This document shows positions 36,374-44,776 of a stretch of 64,000 bases of DNA, piece after piece (position 1 is the first letter of the stretch; each line of letters opens with the position of its first letter). Source of the DNA: Mangrovibacterium marinum (lineage in GTDB: Bacteria; Bacteroidota; Bacteroidia; Bacteroidales; Prolixibacteraceae); assembly GCF_003046625.1 (NCBI RefSeq), contig NZ_QAAD01000001.1, positions 62,001 to 126,000 of the forward strand, written 5' to 3'. The position numbers were made by a program, and so were the translations under genes. A model generated the notes under the pieces. The model did not search any database, was not told where the DNA came from, and saw nothing but the letters and a program-made list of their open reading frames with translations.

Positions 36374-37015
36374 TTATGCTTCGTTTTTCAACACATAAAA
36401 GAAGGTTTTGCCTTCCGACAGGTCATCAAAATTATAGATCACCAAGCCCGAATGCCTTTCATAGAAAGAAAGCATGGCCACATCGCCGGCACAAAAAAGC
36501 GAGTGTATACACATCAAACTAAAAAAGAAATATGCTGACGGATACCCCCACAGCAGGAGTCCCGGCACCAGGGTCAACAGCTTCACCCCAACAAAAGGCG
36601 CCCAGGCTACGCGTCGAAAGACGGGATAATCGACCACCTGCCGGTCGGCTGCCACATAAAAGATAAACTTGCGCCAGAGCGCTCCGGCCTTCAGCTTACG
36701 GACACCGCTATGCCAGTAGGCCAGTGCGTGTAACAGCTCGTGCAACACAATCAGCAGGCTCAGGGCAAACAACAGGGCTGCGCCCATCCACATCAGCGGC
36801 TTCCAGTTCCCATGGCAAGCCGGCACAACACTCATTCCGAACAGCAGCAGGTACAGCAACATCATGACCACCTGGTAAACGCCATACCAGCGCATCAAGC
36901 GTCCGGGCTGGTGCACCTGTTCCAGAATAAAGGCTTTGATCCGGTGATGATCAATCTCGCGCAGCAGCTCAAAATGCGGATCGTTTTTCAGCTCTTCGGG
37001 GCTATATTTCGTCAT
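36374..37015 (-). CDS. DUF3267 putative membrane zinc metalloprotease
   Basis: 213 aa from the ATG 37013-37015 (MTKYSPEELKNDPHFELL), chosen because its ATGA overlaps the flippase stop codon. Four or five hydrophobic segments are visible. The zinc motif HELLHALAYW (HExxH) lies at the end of the second hydrophobic segment, as in the DUF3267 family. Function unknown. Coupling by the 4-base ATGA overlap to the Wzx-like gene suggests joint translation, perhaps in envelope-polysaccharide export. Confidence 0.8.
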   Translation of the reverse strand: MTKYSPEELKNDPHFELLREIDHHRIKAFILEQVHQPGRLMRWYGVYQVVMMLLYLLLFGMSVVPACHGNWKPLMWMGAALLFALSLLIVLHELLHALAYWHSGVRKLKAGALWRKFIFYVAADRQVVDYPVFRRVAWAPFVGVKLLTLVPGLLLWGYPSAYFFFSLMCIHSLFCAGDVAMLSFYERHSGLVIYNFDDLSEGKTFFYVLKNEA

Positions 37016-38457
37016 GCGTCTCCTTCTTTTAAAACCGACCATAAAGCTTTGAAGCTAATCAATTTTGTCAACAGCGCATAAACCAGTCCGGTGGCAGTTA
37101 AAAATGCAACTCCTGCCAGCCAGTTGGCAAACCACAGGCTGATTTTTCCGGCCACCATCAGAAAAAGCAAATAACCCGCCAGGCGCAACAAAAGCAGGTA
37201 ATTCACCTTCAACTTAAAATAGAAGGAGGCCAGCAGCACTTGCGCCAGACCAATGCCCAGCTGGGTTGCCAGGGCCGTTGTGGCAGCTCCCTCGGCCTTC
37301 ATGCGGGGAATCAGGATCAGGTTTAAGCAGAAGTTGAAAAGCATAAAGGCCAGCGCCACCAGGTTGAGCGCCTTCAGGCTGCCGTTTGCGGTGAGCAAGG
37401 TGCCGAAGATATAGCTTGTGGCAATGCCGGCAAAGCCGATCATCAGCAGCTGTAGAATCCGCGCCGACACCTCCAGGTGCTGATGATACAACAGTGTCAT
37501 CAGCGGGGTGGCGTAGAACTGGCACAGCATGATACCCAGCAAGGCGGGAACCATCATCAGCTCGACCGAAAAGCGCAACAGCGGGGCAATATCGTCGCCC
37601 TGTTTGATCATGCGCGAGAATATGGGCAGCAACAAACCGGCAAACAACAAGCCTAGCATGGCCGCGGCATCCTGTAAGCGAAAGGCCTGGGCATAAATGC
37701 CGGCCTGCTGATCGCCATCCAGGGGCAGGAAACGCTCGAGCAACACCGAATCCACTCGGGTGTAGACCGACATCAGCAGCACCAACAAGGCATAGGGCAT
37801 GCTTTGCCGCAAAAACGAGCGGTAGATTTTCCGGTTGAAGCGCAAGCGAAAGCGCCCCGAATAGCGGAGCACAAAGGCCAAAGCAATGAGGCTGGTCAGC
37901 AGGTATGCAGCCGTCTGGGCATACACAAACCACTCGACCGAGAAAGCACCTCCCAGCCAGTTGGTAAACAACAGGGCGCTACAAAGGGCAATCATCAGGC
38001 TGCGGTCGACCACCGAGAGAAAACCATCGGTTCGGAAATAGTGCAACGCACTGATATTGGAGCGCAGGTAAGCGGTGAACGACACCAGAAATTGGTTAAA
38101 AATTAAGAAAAACAGCAAATAAAACTGCCTTGCCTGATAGCCCACCAACCAGGCCACCAACAGACACAACGCCGCATAAAGCAGGGCCAGCACCAGCTTC
38201 AGGCTTAGCAAAAAGCTCAGGTATTTGGGCAACAGCCGGGTATGCCGGGCAATAGCCCGATTGTTAAAATTGGTAATTCCCAGGTCGAGAAAAATGTTCA
38301 GCACCAGCGAAAAGTTGAACAGGGCGAAATACATTCCGTACTCTCCGGCGCCAAGCACATTTTGCACCGTGCGGTCGATGCCCAGCACCCAAAAAGGCTT
38401 GATGAGCAAATTCAGCAACAACAGCAGCAACAGATTGGTCAAAAAGGTTCGTTTCAA
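37012..38457 (-). CDS. Wzx-like polysaccharide flippase (MATE/MVF-like)
   Basis: 481 aa with about 12-14 hydrophobic segments, starting with LLLLLLLNLLIKPFWVLGID and GAGEYGMYFALFNFS, typical of the polysaccharide-transporter (PST) group. It moves lipid-linked sugar units across the inner membrane. The start is TTG (38455-38457), since there is no ATG near the right place and the N-terminus matches the family. It is divergent from a GT4-type glycosyltransferase and followed by the DUF3267 gene. Confidence 0.85.
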   Translation of the reverse strand: MKRTFLTNLLLLLLLNLLIKPFWVLGIDRTVQNVLGAGEYGMYFALFNFSLVLNIFLDLGITNFNNRAIARHTRLLPKYLSFLLSLKLVLALLYAALCLLVAWLVGYQARQFYLLFFLIFNQFLVSFTAYLRSNISALHYFRTDGFLSVVDRSLMIALCSALLFTNWLGGAFSVEWFVYAQTAAYLLTSLIALAFVLRYSGRFRLRFNRKIYRSFLRQSMPYALLVLLMSVYTRVDSVLLERFLPLDGDQQAGIYAQAFRLQDAAAMLGLLFAGLLLPIFSRMIKQGDDIAPLLRFSVELMMVPALLGIMLCQFYATPLMTLLYHQHLEVSARILQLLMIGFAGIATSYIFGTLLTANGSLKALNLVALAFMLFNFCLNLILIPRMKAEGAATTALATQLGIGLAQVLLASFYFKLKVNYLLLLRLAGYLLFLMVAGKISLWFANWLAGVAFLTATGLVYALLTKLISFKALWSVLKEGDA

Positions 38458-38513
38458 GGCTCGGGAGTTTGCAGTTTATCGGCTAAAAGTAGCCATTTTT
38501 TAGCCAGACTTTG

Positions 38514-38521
38514 TACATTTG
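38514..38521 (+). promoter_or_regulatory. Candidate -7 box for the glycosyltransferase
   Basis: TACATTTG, a full TAnnTTTG match, 28 bases before the ATG at 38550. The intergenic space is only 92 bases, so the flippase promoter on the other strand must overlap it. Confidence 0.42.
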
Positions 38522-38549
38522 AGATGAATCAGGAAAACAATTTTAGCCG

Positions 38550-39677
38550 ATGATTATTGCCGTAAACACCCGGATGTTGTTGAAAGGGAAGCTCGAAGGA
38601 ATCGGATGGTTTAGCCGCGAAACGCTTCAGCGGATTACAAGGAATCACCCCGAGCATCAATTCATTTTCTTTTTCGACCGGCCTTACGACAAGGAATTTG
38701 TGTTTTCCGACAATGTCACTCCTGTTGTGGTGTGGCCACCGGCACGTCACCCCATTTTATGGTATATTTGGTTCGAATGGCGCATTCCGCAGCTTTTGCG
38801 CAAGTACAAGGCCGATCTTTTTCTGTCGCCCGACGGCTACCTCACGTTGCGAACACGCGTTCGGCAGCTGGCCGTTATTCACGACATTAACTTTGCCCAC
38901 CGCCCCAAGGATCTCCCCTTTTTATACGCGCTGTACTACAATCACTTTTTTCCCCGTTTTGCCCGGCGGGCCAAGCGCATCGCCACAGTTTCCTATTACT
39001 CGAAAGAAGATATTGTGCGCACCTACGGCATCGATCCCGAAAAAATTGATGTGGTGTACAACGGGGTGAACAAGCTGTACACGCCCACCACTCCCGAGCA
39101 ACAGGCCGCCACCCGTAACAAATACGCCGACGGCATTCCTTACTTTTTATTTATTGGCTCCTTGCATCCGCGCAAAAACATCTGTGGTTTGCTGCGCGCC
39201 TTCGATGCGTTTAAAACGGCCACCGAAAAGGACAGCAAGCTGCTGATTACCGGCGATGTCATGTTTAAGAGTGACGACATTGTAAAAACCTACGAGGGAA
39301 TGCGCCACCGCAAAGATGTGGTGTTTACCGGCCGCCTGTCGACCGACGACCTGCATCAGGTGCTGGGAGCTGCCATGGCGCTCACCTTTGTTCCCTTTTT
39401 CGAAGGCTTTGGCATTCCGGTGATTGAGGGGATGAGTGCCGGCATACCGGTCATCTGCTCGAACACCACCTCACTACCCGAAGTTGGCGGCCATGCTGTG
39501 CTGTACGCCGATCCGTTTGCAGTTTCGCAAATTAAAGATGCCATGATCCGCATTGCCAACGAAGCCGAGCTGCGCGAAACCCTCATTGCCAAAGGCCAAA
39601 AGCAACAGCAAAAATTCAGCTGGGACAAAACCGCCGACTTGCTTTGGGGAAGTATCCAGATTTGCATGAACAGCTAG
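38550..39677 (+). CDS. GT4-family glycosyltransferase
   Basis: 375 aa, GT-B fold. N-terminal half: MIIAVNTRMLLKGKLEGIGW, DLFLSPDGYLTLRTRVRQ. C-terminal half: FIGSLHPRKNICGLL (nucleotide-sugar domain entry) and the donor-binding PFFEGFGIPVIEGMSAG, with its EX7E-type spacing. It transfers a sugar to a cell-surface polysaccharide. Donor and acceptor unknown. It is followed by a terminator and is divergent from the flippase gene, which supports a shared role. Confidence 0.88.
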   Translation: MIIAVNTRMLLKGKLEGIGWFSRETLQRITRNHPEHQFIFFFDRPYDKEFVFSDNVTPVVVWPPARHPILWYIWFEWRIPQLLRKYKADLFLSPDGYLTLRTRVRQLAVIHDINFAHRPKDLPFLYALYYNHFFPRFARRAKRIATVSYYSKEDIVRTYGIDPEKIDVVYNGVNKLYTPTTPEQQAATRNKYADGIPYFLFIGSLHPRKNICGLLRAFDAFKTATEKDSKLLITGDVMFKSDDIVKTYEGMRHRKDVVFTGRLSTDDLHQVLGAAMALTFVPFFEGFGIPVIEGMSAGIPVICSNTTSLPEVGGHAVLYADPFAVSQIKDAMIRIANEAELRETLIAKGQKQQQKFSWDKTADLLWGSIQICMNS

Positions 39678-39692
39678 AAATCGGGTGATGCG

Positions 39693-39715
39693 CCTGCCTG
39701 CGGTAGGCAGGTTTT
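39693..39715 (+). terminator. Intrinsic terminator after the glycosyltransferase
   Basis: CCTGCC, loop tgcggta, GGCAGG (39693-39711) followed by TTTT, 16 bases after the stop. The same cctgcct/aggcagg pair occurs in the decayed RAYT at about 58894-58917, so it may itself be a repeat unit. Confidence 0.68.
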
Positions 39716-40041
39716 CCATACCGCATCGAGGATGCTTTTTAACTCACCCTGTTGATCGCAGAGCTGGCGCCACCCTATTCTGTGCGCAAAGAGGGGAGAG
39801 TTGCAAGAACGTGCAGGTATATTTTCTGTTAAAGTCTCTTCACCGACGCGTCAGTGCATATTTTTGCAACAATGGCTTTAGCCATTTGATACCAATTAGC
39901 AATTGAATTGAGTCTCAAATTCGTTGCACTCTTTAAGCCTCTTCAATTGTCTATCTACATTAATCCTTGTAATTTCAACGTTTCGCTTAAGGCTCACGCA
40001 GAAAAACAATTGCTATAATTTAAGTAGTACCGAAGACCACT

Positions 40042-40115
40042 CGATGATTGTACCGTCCGATCCGGGACGGAATTGTGCACAATCGCATCATCAATCTACC
40101 CCAATAGCATCCCTC
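40042..40115. repeat. Short hairpin repeat (gtaccgtccg...gggacgg), copy 2
   Basis: Reads gattgtaccgtccg, gggacggaatt and later tccctccgggatta, in the same order as 32760-32850 but with small differences in the middle. Suggests a mobile or spreading repeat unit. Confidence 0.65.
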
Positions 40116-40180
40116 CGGGATTATACTGAGCCATTTCGTGCAGCTTGTGACATGTCTCTCCACTGTTTCCTCTTTTCCGC

Positions 40181-40188
40181 TATCTTTG
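40181..40188 (+). promoter_or_regulatory. Candidate -7 box for rnhB
   Basis: TATCTTTG, a full TAnnTTTG match, 15 bases before the ATG at 40204. No properly spaced TTTG upstream. Confidence 0.42.
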
Positions 40189-40203
40189 CGCAACGCAAGC
40201 ATC

Positions 40204-40821
40204 ATGAAAAACAAAAAACAAACCCTTCAATTATCCTTGCTGCCAGGGCGTCTGGAAGCCGGCTGCGACGAAGCCGGACGCGGATGTCTGGCCGGACCGG
40301 TGGTAGCCGCGGCCGTAATTCTACCCGCAGGTTTTGAAAACGAGCTGCTCAACGATTCCAAAAAGCTGAGCGAAAAGCAACGCTACCAACTTCGCCCCAT
40401 CATCGAGGAGCAAGCTTTGGCCTTTGGTGTAGGCATTGTCAGCCATACAGAGATTGATGAAATCAACATTCTGAATGCCTCTTTTTTAGCTATGCACCGG
40501 GCAGTAGAGCAGCTGCAGCAGCAACCCGAGCATCTGCTCATCGACGGCAACCGCTTTAAAGCTTATCCGGGCATCGGGCATACTTGTATCGTTAAGGGCG
40601 ACGGTAAGCTACTACCCATTGCTGCGGCATCGATCCTGGCCAAAACCTACCGCGACGATCTGATGAACGAAATACATCAACAGTTTCCCAACTATGCCTG
40701 GGATAAAAACAAAGGCTATCCGACCAAGGCACATCGTCAGGCCATTGCTCAATATGGGGTGTCGCCGCACCACCGACTCAGCTTTCGGCTACTGGACGAC
40801 CAGCTGAAGCTAAACTTATAG
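40204..40821 (+). CDS. rnhB: Ribonuclease HII
   Basis: 205 aa from the ATG at 40204; upstream in-frame codons are inside a repeat-like stretch. The active-site motif DEAGRG has D22 and E23 ([14 protein letters not shown]), the NDSKKLS segment follows, then LLIDGN with the third Asp, and [10 protein letters not shown] near the end. It removes RNA from RNA-DNA hybrids and single ribonucleotides in DNA. Stands alone. Confidence 0.95.
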   Translation: MKNKKQTLQLSLLPGRLEAGCDEAGRGCLAGPVVAAAVILPAGFENELLNDSKKLSEKQRYQLRPIIEEQALAFGVGIVSHTEIDEINILNASFLAMHRAVEQLQQQPEHLLIDGNRFKAYPGIGHTCIVKGDGKLLPIAAASILAKTYRDDLMNEIHQQFPNYAWDKNKGYPTKAHRQAIAQYGVSPHHRLSFRLLDDQLKLNL

Positions 40822-41064
40822 AGCCCTCTCATCCTCACCCGAGGGTAGGACCAGAGGGGTTCTACATGAAACAAATCCCCTTCCTATTTTTGATTTGCAG
40901 GATGCCCGGGAGCCGGAACTGACTACTCAAAACCGCGACTGCGACGCCCCTCCAATAGCCAGAGAATCCTGGGAGGCATGATCTCTCTTTTCTTCACGCC
41001 ATAGAAATTCAACAGTACGTGTTATTAAATGGCATTTATCACCTTTTATTTGCCGACAGAGCCT

Positions 41065-41072
41065 TATTTTTG
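41065..41072 (+). promoter_or_regulatory. Candidate -7 box for kbl
   Basis: TATTTTTG, a full TAnnTTTG match, 25 bases before the ATG at 41098. Confidence 0.42.
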
Positions 41073-41097
41073 GTACAAAATAAATCAAAAGAAAGGC

Positions 41098-42285
41098 ATG
41101 TACGGAAAAATCAAACAGGATCTTCAACAAGAGCTTGAAGAACTTAAGAAACAAGGACTTTATAAAGCTGAACGGATTATCAGTTCCTCACAAAGTGCAA
41201 ACATCAGCGTTGGTGGTGGCGAAGAGGTGTTAAACTTCTGCGCCAACAACTACCTGGGGCTGGCCAACCACCCCGAAGTGGTTAAAGCCGCACAAAACAT
41301 CATGAACGACTGGGGCTTCGGCTTATCGTCGGTACGTTTTATCTGTGGTACACAAGCCATCCATAAGGAATTGGAGCAAAAAACATCGGAATTTTTGGGA
41401 ACAGAGGATACGATCTTGTATTGTGCCGCCTTCGATGCCAACGGTGGTGTGTTTGAGCCGCTCTTGGGCCCGGATTCGGCCATCATCTCGGATGAGCTGA
41501 ACCACGCTTCCATCATCGATGGGGTGCGTTTGTGCAAAGCGCAACGTTTCCGCTACAAACACTCCAATATGGCCGAGCTGGAGCAATGCCTGAAAGATGC
41601 CCAATCGGCCAAATACCGCATTGTGGTAACCGACGGTGTTTTCTCGATGGACGGCGACCTTTGCAAGCTCCCCGAGATTGTTGAACTGTGTGAGCAATAC
41701 GATGCTCTGGTGATGGTTGACGACTCGCACGCCTCGGGCTACATTGGTGCCACAGGCCGCGGTACGGCCGAGCATTTTGGCCTGCTGGGCAAGATCGACA
41801 TCATTACCACAACCTTTGGCAAGGCCCTGGGTGGCGGCAACGGTGGTTGTACCTCAGGCCGCAAAGAAATTATTGAGATGTTGCGCCAGCGTTCGCGTCC
41901 GTATTTATTCTCCAACACCCTGGCTCCGGCAACCGTTGGCGCCACCCTGAAGGTGTTGGAAATGCTAACCAGCTCTTCAGAACTGCAAAACCGCACCATG
42001 GCCAATGCCAACGATTTCCGCAGCAAGATGGAAGCTGCCGGCTTCGACCTGGTAAAAGGCGAAACGGCCATCGTTCCGGTGATGCTGTACGATGCTCCTT
42101 TAGCCGTAAAATTTGCCGATATGCTGCTGAAAGAAGGTATTTACGTGATTGGCTTTGTTTACCCGGTTGTGCCCAAAGGAAAAGCCCGCATCCGCGTTCA
42201 GCTCTCGGCAGCGCATACCCCCGAGCAAATTTCGAAAGCGGTTGATGCCTTCATCAAGGTAGGTAAAGAACTGAAGGTGATTTAG
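41098..42285 (+). CDS. kbl: Glycine C-acetyltransferase (2-amino-3-ketobutyrate CoA ligase)
   Basis: 395 aa. PLP-dependent alpha-oxoamine synthase that cleaves 2-amino-3-ketobutyrate to glycine and acetyl-CoA in threonine breakdown. The PLP lysine is K242 (TTFGKALGGGNGG), and D208 is in VMVDDSHASG. The N-terminal NFCANNYLGLANHP and DANGGVFEPLLG fit kbl better than serine palmitoyltransferase or KAPA synthase. Start at 41098 gives the usual length. Threonine dehydrogenase (tdh) is not in the window. Confidence 0.92.
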   Translation: MYGKIKQDLQQELEELKKQGLYKAERIISSSQSANISVGGGEEVLNFCANNYLGLANHPEVVKAAQNIMNDWGFGLSSVRFICGTQAIHKELEQKTSEFLGTEDTILYCAAFDANGGVFEPLLGPDSAIISDELNHASIIDGVRLCKAQRFRYKHSNMAELEQCLKDAQSAKYRIVVTDGVFSMDGDLCKLPEIVELCEQYDALVMVDDSHASGYIGATGRGTAEHFGLLGKIDIITTTFGKALGGGNGGCTSGRKEIIEMLRQRSRPYLFSNTLAPATVGATLKVLEMLTSSSELQNRTMANANDFRSKMEAAGFDLVKGETAIVPVMLYDAPLAVKFADMLLKEGIYVIGFVYPVVPKGKARIRVQLSAAHTPEQISKAVDAFIKVGKELKVI

Positions 42286-42345
42286 CACGTTTTATCTCTT
42301 CTCACGGGGTAATTTCAACACCAATCGAAATAGCCCAATAGCCAA

Positions 42346-42376
42346 CTTCCCGGAGACTACAGATGCCTCCGGGAAG
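42346..42376 (+). terminator. Hairpin after kbl, possible terminator
   Basis: Perfect 10-base stem CTTCCCGGAG/CTCCGGGAAG with an 11-base loop, between the kbl stop (42285) and the convergent Rnk-like gene stop (42388). The T-run after it is poor, so it may work as a bidirectional hairpin or with Rho. Confidence 0.5.
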
Positions 42377-42387
42377 ATGAATTTGTA

Positions 42388-42828
42388 TTAAAACAGTAAC
42401 GGAGAGTTATCCATTCCATAGGTTTTGGCAGAAACATAATTACCATTGGCTTCCGGCTGGAAGGGAATGTCGAGGATTTGAATCCGTTTTTCGCCTTTCC
42501 AGTTTGTGTAAGTCAGTTCCTCGCCAATCTTCCCTAAGAAAATAGCAACGCCTAATGCCGAGAACAGCGAAATCCTGTTTTCACGGACATTGTCAAACGT
42601 GGGATAAACCAGTCTGATGCTGTAGGTAAGTATCGGGGCTGTCTGCCTCAGTGTCACAACCGAGTTCATCGTAATAATGTTGGACGGCATTTCATCGGGA
42701 TGGACAACTTGAGCCGAAAGTAGCTTCTTTTTGACCAGCTGAATGCATGCCGAACGCGATGAATAAGCGGGTTCGATGGTATTCACTAGCGGCATGATTT
42801 TGTTAAAATCAACAATTGATACCAGCAT
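42388..42828 (-). CDS. Rnk/GreA C-terminal-like regulator, copy 1
   Basis: 146 aa. The C-terminal half resembles the GreA/GreB C-terminal domain as in Rnk (NRISLFSALGVAIFLGKIGEELTY). The coiled-coil of GreA is missing, so it should bind RNA polymerase near the secondary channel without cleavage activity. It is in the same direction as a second such gene (43000-43413), with a 35-codon basic peptide gene between them. Called a nucleoside-diphosphate-kinase regulator in older annotation. Confidence 0.75.
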   Translation of the reverse strand: MLVSIVDFNKIMPLVNTIEPAYSSRSACIQLVKKKLLSAQVVHPDEMPSNIITMNSVVTLRQTAPILTYSIRLVYPTFDNVRENRISLFSALGVAIFLGKIGEELTYTNWKGEKRIQILDIPFQPEANGNYVSAKTYGMDNSPLLF

Positions 42829-42833
42829 CGGCT

Positions 42834-42941
42834 CTATCTTCCTTTGCGTTTGACAACTTTTTCTTCCTCCTTCTTTAGCCTTTTTTCAAGCTTTCGTTCT
42901 TTCAAACTTTTTTTCGGTTCTTTCAAATTACCTTTTGCCAT
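42834..42941 (-). CDS. Small highly basic peptide (35 aa)
   Basis: Below the usual gene-size limit but convincing. ATG at 42939-42941 begins MAKGNLKEPKKSLKERKLEK, then RLKKEEEKVVKRKGR and a stop 5 bases before the Rnk-like gene. Roughly half the residues are Lys, Arg or Glu, predicted to be one charged helix. It sits between two Rnk/GreA-like genes on the same strand, so the three are likely one operon. No function known; a nucleic-acid or RNA-polymerase binding role is only an inference. Confidence 0.6.
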   Translation of the reverse strand: MAKGNLKEPKKSLKERKLEKRLKKEEEKVVKRKGR

Positions 42942-42999
42942 GATTCTAAATTTTTAAGATTAATAAAGACAAGACATATTGTAAAGAATAATCCGTCGT

Positions 43000-43413
43000 T
43001 TACACGGTATACTCTCCCTGCGACTCGGGTTGATATAAAATGCTTTTGATATTCATTGCCTTAATTCCTTTTGGAACATGAAAGGAGATTGTATCTCCCA
43101 CTTTATAGCCCAGCAGTGCGCTTCCCATGGGCGAAAGCACACTAATTTTGCCATTCTTCAGGTTCGCCTCTTCGGGGTAAACCAACTGAACTGTCATAAC
43201 CTTCTTTGTATCCGGGTCAAGAACTTCTACCTTTGAATTCATCGTAACATAATCCGGAGCTATCGCATTGGATTCAACTTTCGAAGCCCGGTTAATCACG
43301 GCCCGTAAGAAGGATAAGTTCCTGAGTTCAACAATTTGAAACTTCCTTTCCGAAAGCGTAAGTTGGCTCAAACGGGCATAATCCAATTCCGTAAGTGTAA
43401 TTTGGTTATCCAT
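43000..43413 (-). CDS. Rnk/GreA C-terminal-like regulator, copy 2
   Basis: 137 aa, related to the gene at 42388-42828. NGKISVLSPMGSALLGYKVGDTI gives the GreA/Rnk C-terminal signature. The N-terminal half (ITLTELDYARLSQL) is the Rnk-type N-domain. First gene of the presumed three-gene operon. Confidence 0.8.
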   Translation of the reverse strand: MDNQITLTELDYARLSQLTLSERKFQIVELRNLSFLRAVINRASKVESNAIAPDYVTMNSKVEVLDPDTKKVMTVQLVYPEEANLKNGKISVLSPMGSALLGYKVGDTISFHVPKGIKAMNIKSILYQPESQGEYTV

Positions 43414-43800
43414 AAGTGTAAAAGATTAATTATTATTAAACGAAAAGAAACAAGCTGATAAGGGTTGTTAGGCGGATTACCTGAACAACCGGGAAATGCT
43501 GAAGTCAGAATGACTTCTGGCTTTAAGAAGTAAACCTTTCGTAGTCCGCATGGCAACAAGGGATAGCCAATGTTGCTGCGAGGCCAAAATTTTACCGTCA
43601 CCCTGATCTCGGAACACCAAGGGACACAAATCGGGTGTGCGGAGCATCAGGTAATGCCCGTTCCGAATCAACGCCTTATGTACTATCAGGTTCTTAATCA
43701 TTCCTACTTTTGCTGTGTGCTTATTTAGGTCGCTTTCAGAGGCAACGCATTGCACACATAGAACGGATACGACCTAAACGAATCGCATCCGATGTAAATG
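43414..43800. other. Gap between Rnk-like and MarR-like genes
   Basis: Divergent promoter region of about 390 bases. The only ORF of size (minus, 43477-43755; its inner ATG would give about 74 codons, MIKNLIVHKALIRNGHYLM) has no recognisable family and is left uncalled. Codon use does not decide it. Confidence 0.45.
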
Positions 43801-43807
43801 TAAGTAA

Positions 43808-43815
43808 TATTTTTG
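43808..43815 (+). promoter_or_regulatory. Candidate -7 box for the MarR-like gene
   Basis: TATTTTTG, a full TAnnTTTG match, 23 bases before the ATG at 43839. No well-spaced TTTG -33 box. Confidence 0.42.
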
Positions 43816-43838
43816 TATTTTCACACAAATTTTAGTGG

Positions 43839-44537
43839 ATGAAAAGTAAATACGCACTTTTTAAACAGCTGATTGATTTATTCGAAGAATACGAGCAGGC
43901 AGAAGAACATCTGGATTTGCTTGGATTTTCGCGCTGGATGAGCGATCGATTGGAAGAAGAGCCAAAAATCAATCAGAAAGTTGTACCGAAAAAAAAGATC
44001 CCCCATAATGGGGCTTCAAGTTCCTTTTTGCTGGAGTTGAATGAAAAAGCCCGTTTTCTGGAAATTATTTCCCGCATGGCTCGTTATCATGAATTTTACA
44101 CCCGCAAGGCCCTGAAAGACCTCATTATAAACACTCGCCTCGAATTTCTATTTCTCCAGTCCATCGATCAGATGGAAAAAGCGAAAAAAACGGATCTCAT
44201 CAATACTTATCATTTGGAATACACCACCGGCATGGATACAATCCGGCGACTGAAGAACAATGGCTTACTGGATGAAAAGCAGGACGAATCGGATAAACGG
44301 GCCAAACTGCTGTTACTTACCGAGCAAGGCAAACAGGTTTTAAACCAGTCGATCAAGCGAATTGCGGATGAAAACACCCTGTTTTTTGCTGCTATCAGCG
44401 AGAATAAGTGGAAAAAGGTCTTGCCGGTTCTGGAGGAGATTGATGTGTTTCACGATGAGGTTTACCAAAATCATGGCGACAAGCCCTTCGCCGAGATCTC
44501 GAACCTGATGGACTCGCTAAAGCATTACTATAAATAG
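43839..44537 (+). CDS. MarR-like winged-helix transcription regulator
   Basis: 232 aa. A helical N-terminal part (1-~75) is followed by a winged helix whose recognition part reads TTGMDTIRRLKNNGLLDEKQDESDKRAKL, with the wing LLLLTEQGKQVLNQ. That DExDKRAK..LT.. pattern is the MarR wing. It faces the end of the efflux operon (44777-50840) and may control it, but no operator was found, so this is an inference. It is one of the larger MarR proteins because of the N-terminal extension. Confidence 0.8.
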   Translation: MKSKYALFKQLIDLFEEYEQAEEHLDLLGFSRWMSDRLEEEPKINQKVVPKKKIPHNGASSSFLLELNEKARFLEIISRMARYHEFYTRKALKDLIINTRLEFLFLQSIDQMEKAKKTDLINTYHLEYTTGMDTIRRLKNNGLLDEKQDESDKRAKLLLLTEQGKQVLNQSIKRIADENTLFFAAISENKWKKVLPVLEEIDVFHDEVYQNHGDKPFAEISNLMDSLKHYYK

Positions 44538-44716
44538 ATAATGCCCGCTGAATCCCTGATGCGGCAATTCACATTGGTTAATCCCGTCAGGTCGAAAGAT
44601 TAATCGATGTACAAGACAATTATAACGATTATCAACTGAATTGTGTTTTAAAATGGTTACATTCAAAACCTCTTCAACTGTCTGGCGGTATGGTTTAACC
44701 CATTATTTTACTAAAG

Positions 44717-44752
44717 AGAAAGCTCCGTCCTGCTTGCAGAACGGAGCTTTCT
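44717..44752. terminator. Bidirectional hairpin between MarR-like and TolC-like genes
   Basis: Perfect 12-base stem AGAAAGCTCCGT/ACGGAGCTTTCT with a 12-base loop (44717-44728 and 44741-44752). Downstream of both converging genes. T-rich on both sides (ctgttt on plus, ctctttag on minus). Confidence 0.72.
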
Positions 44753-44776
44753 GTTTAATTAAAACCGGATTCCCGC

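Larger units (their letters stand above)
39678..40180. other. Gene-free gap with repeat pieces
   Basis: Holds the terminator at 39693-39715, a second copy of the tttagccatt run (about 39877-39895, also at about 32722) and the gtaccgtccgatccgggacgg repeat at about 40042-40115. No ORF looks coding. Confidence 0.65.

Noticed and set aside
37214-37933. 239-codon minus ORF within the flippase gene
   Set aside because: Frame-shifted shadow of the flippase. GC-rich codons keep it open.
43477-43755. 92-codon minus-strand ORF (or 74 codons from an inner ATG) upstream of the MarR-like gene
   Set aside because: No recognisable family or ribosome-binding pattern. It cannot be excluded as a small gene but I cannot support it.
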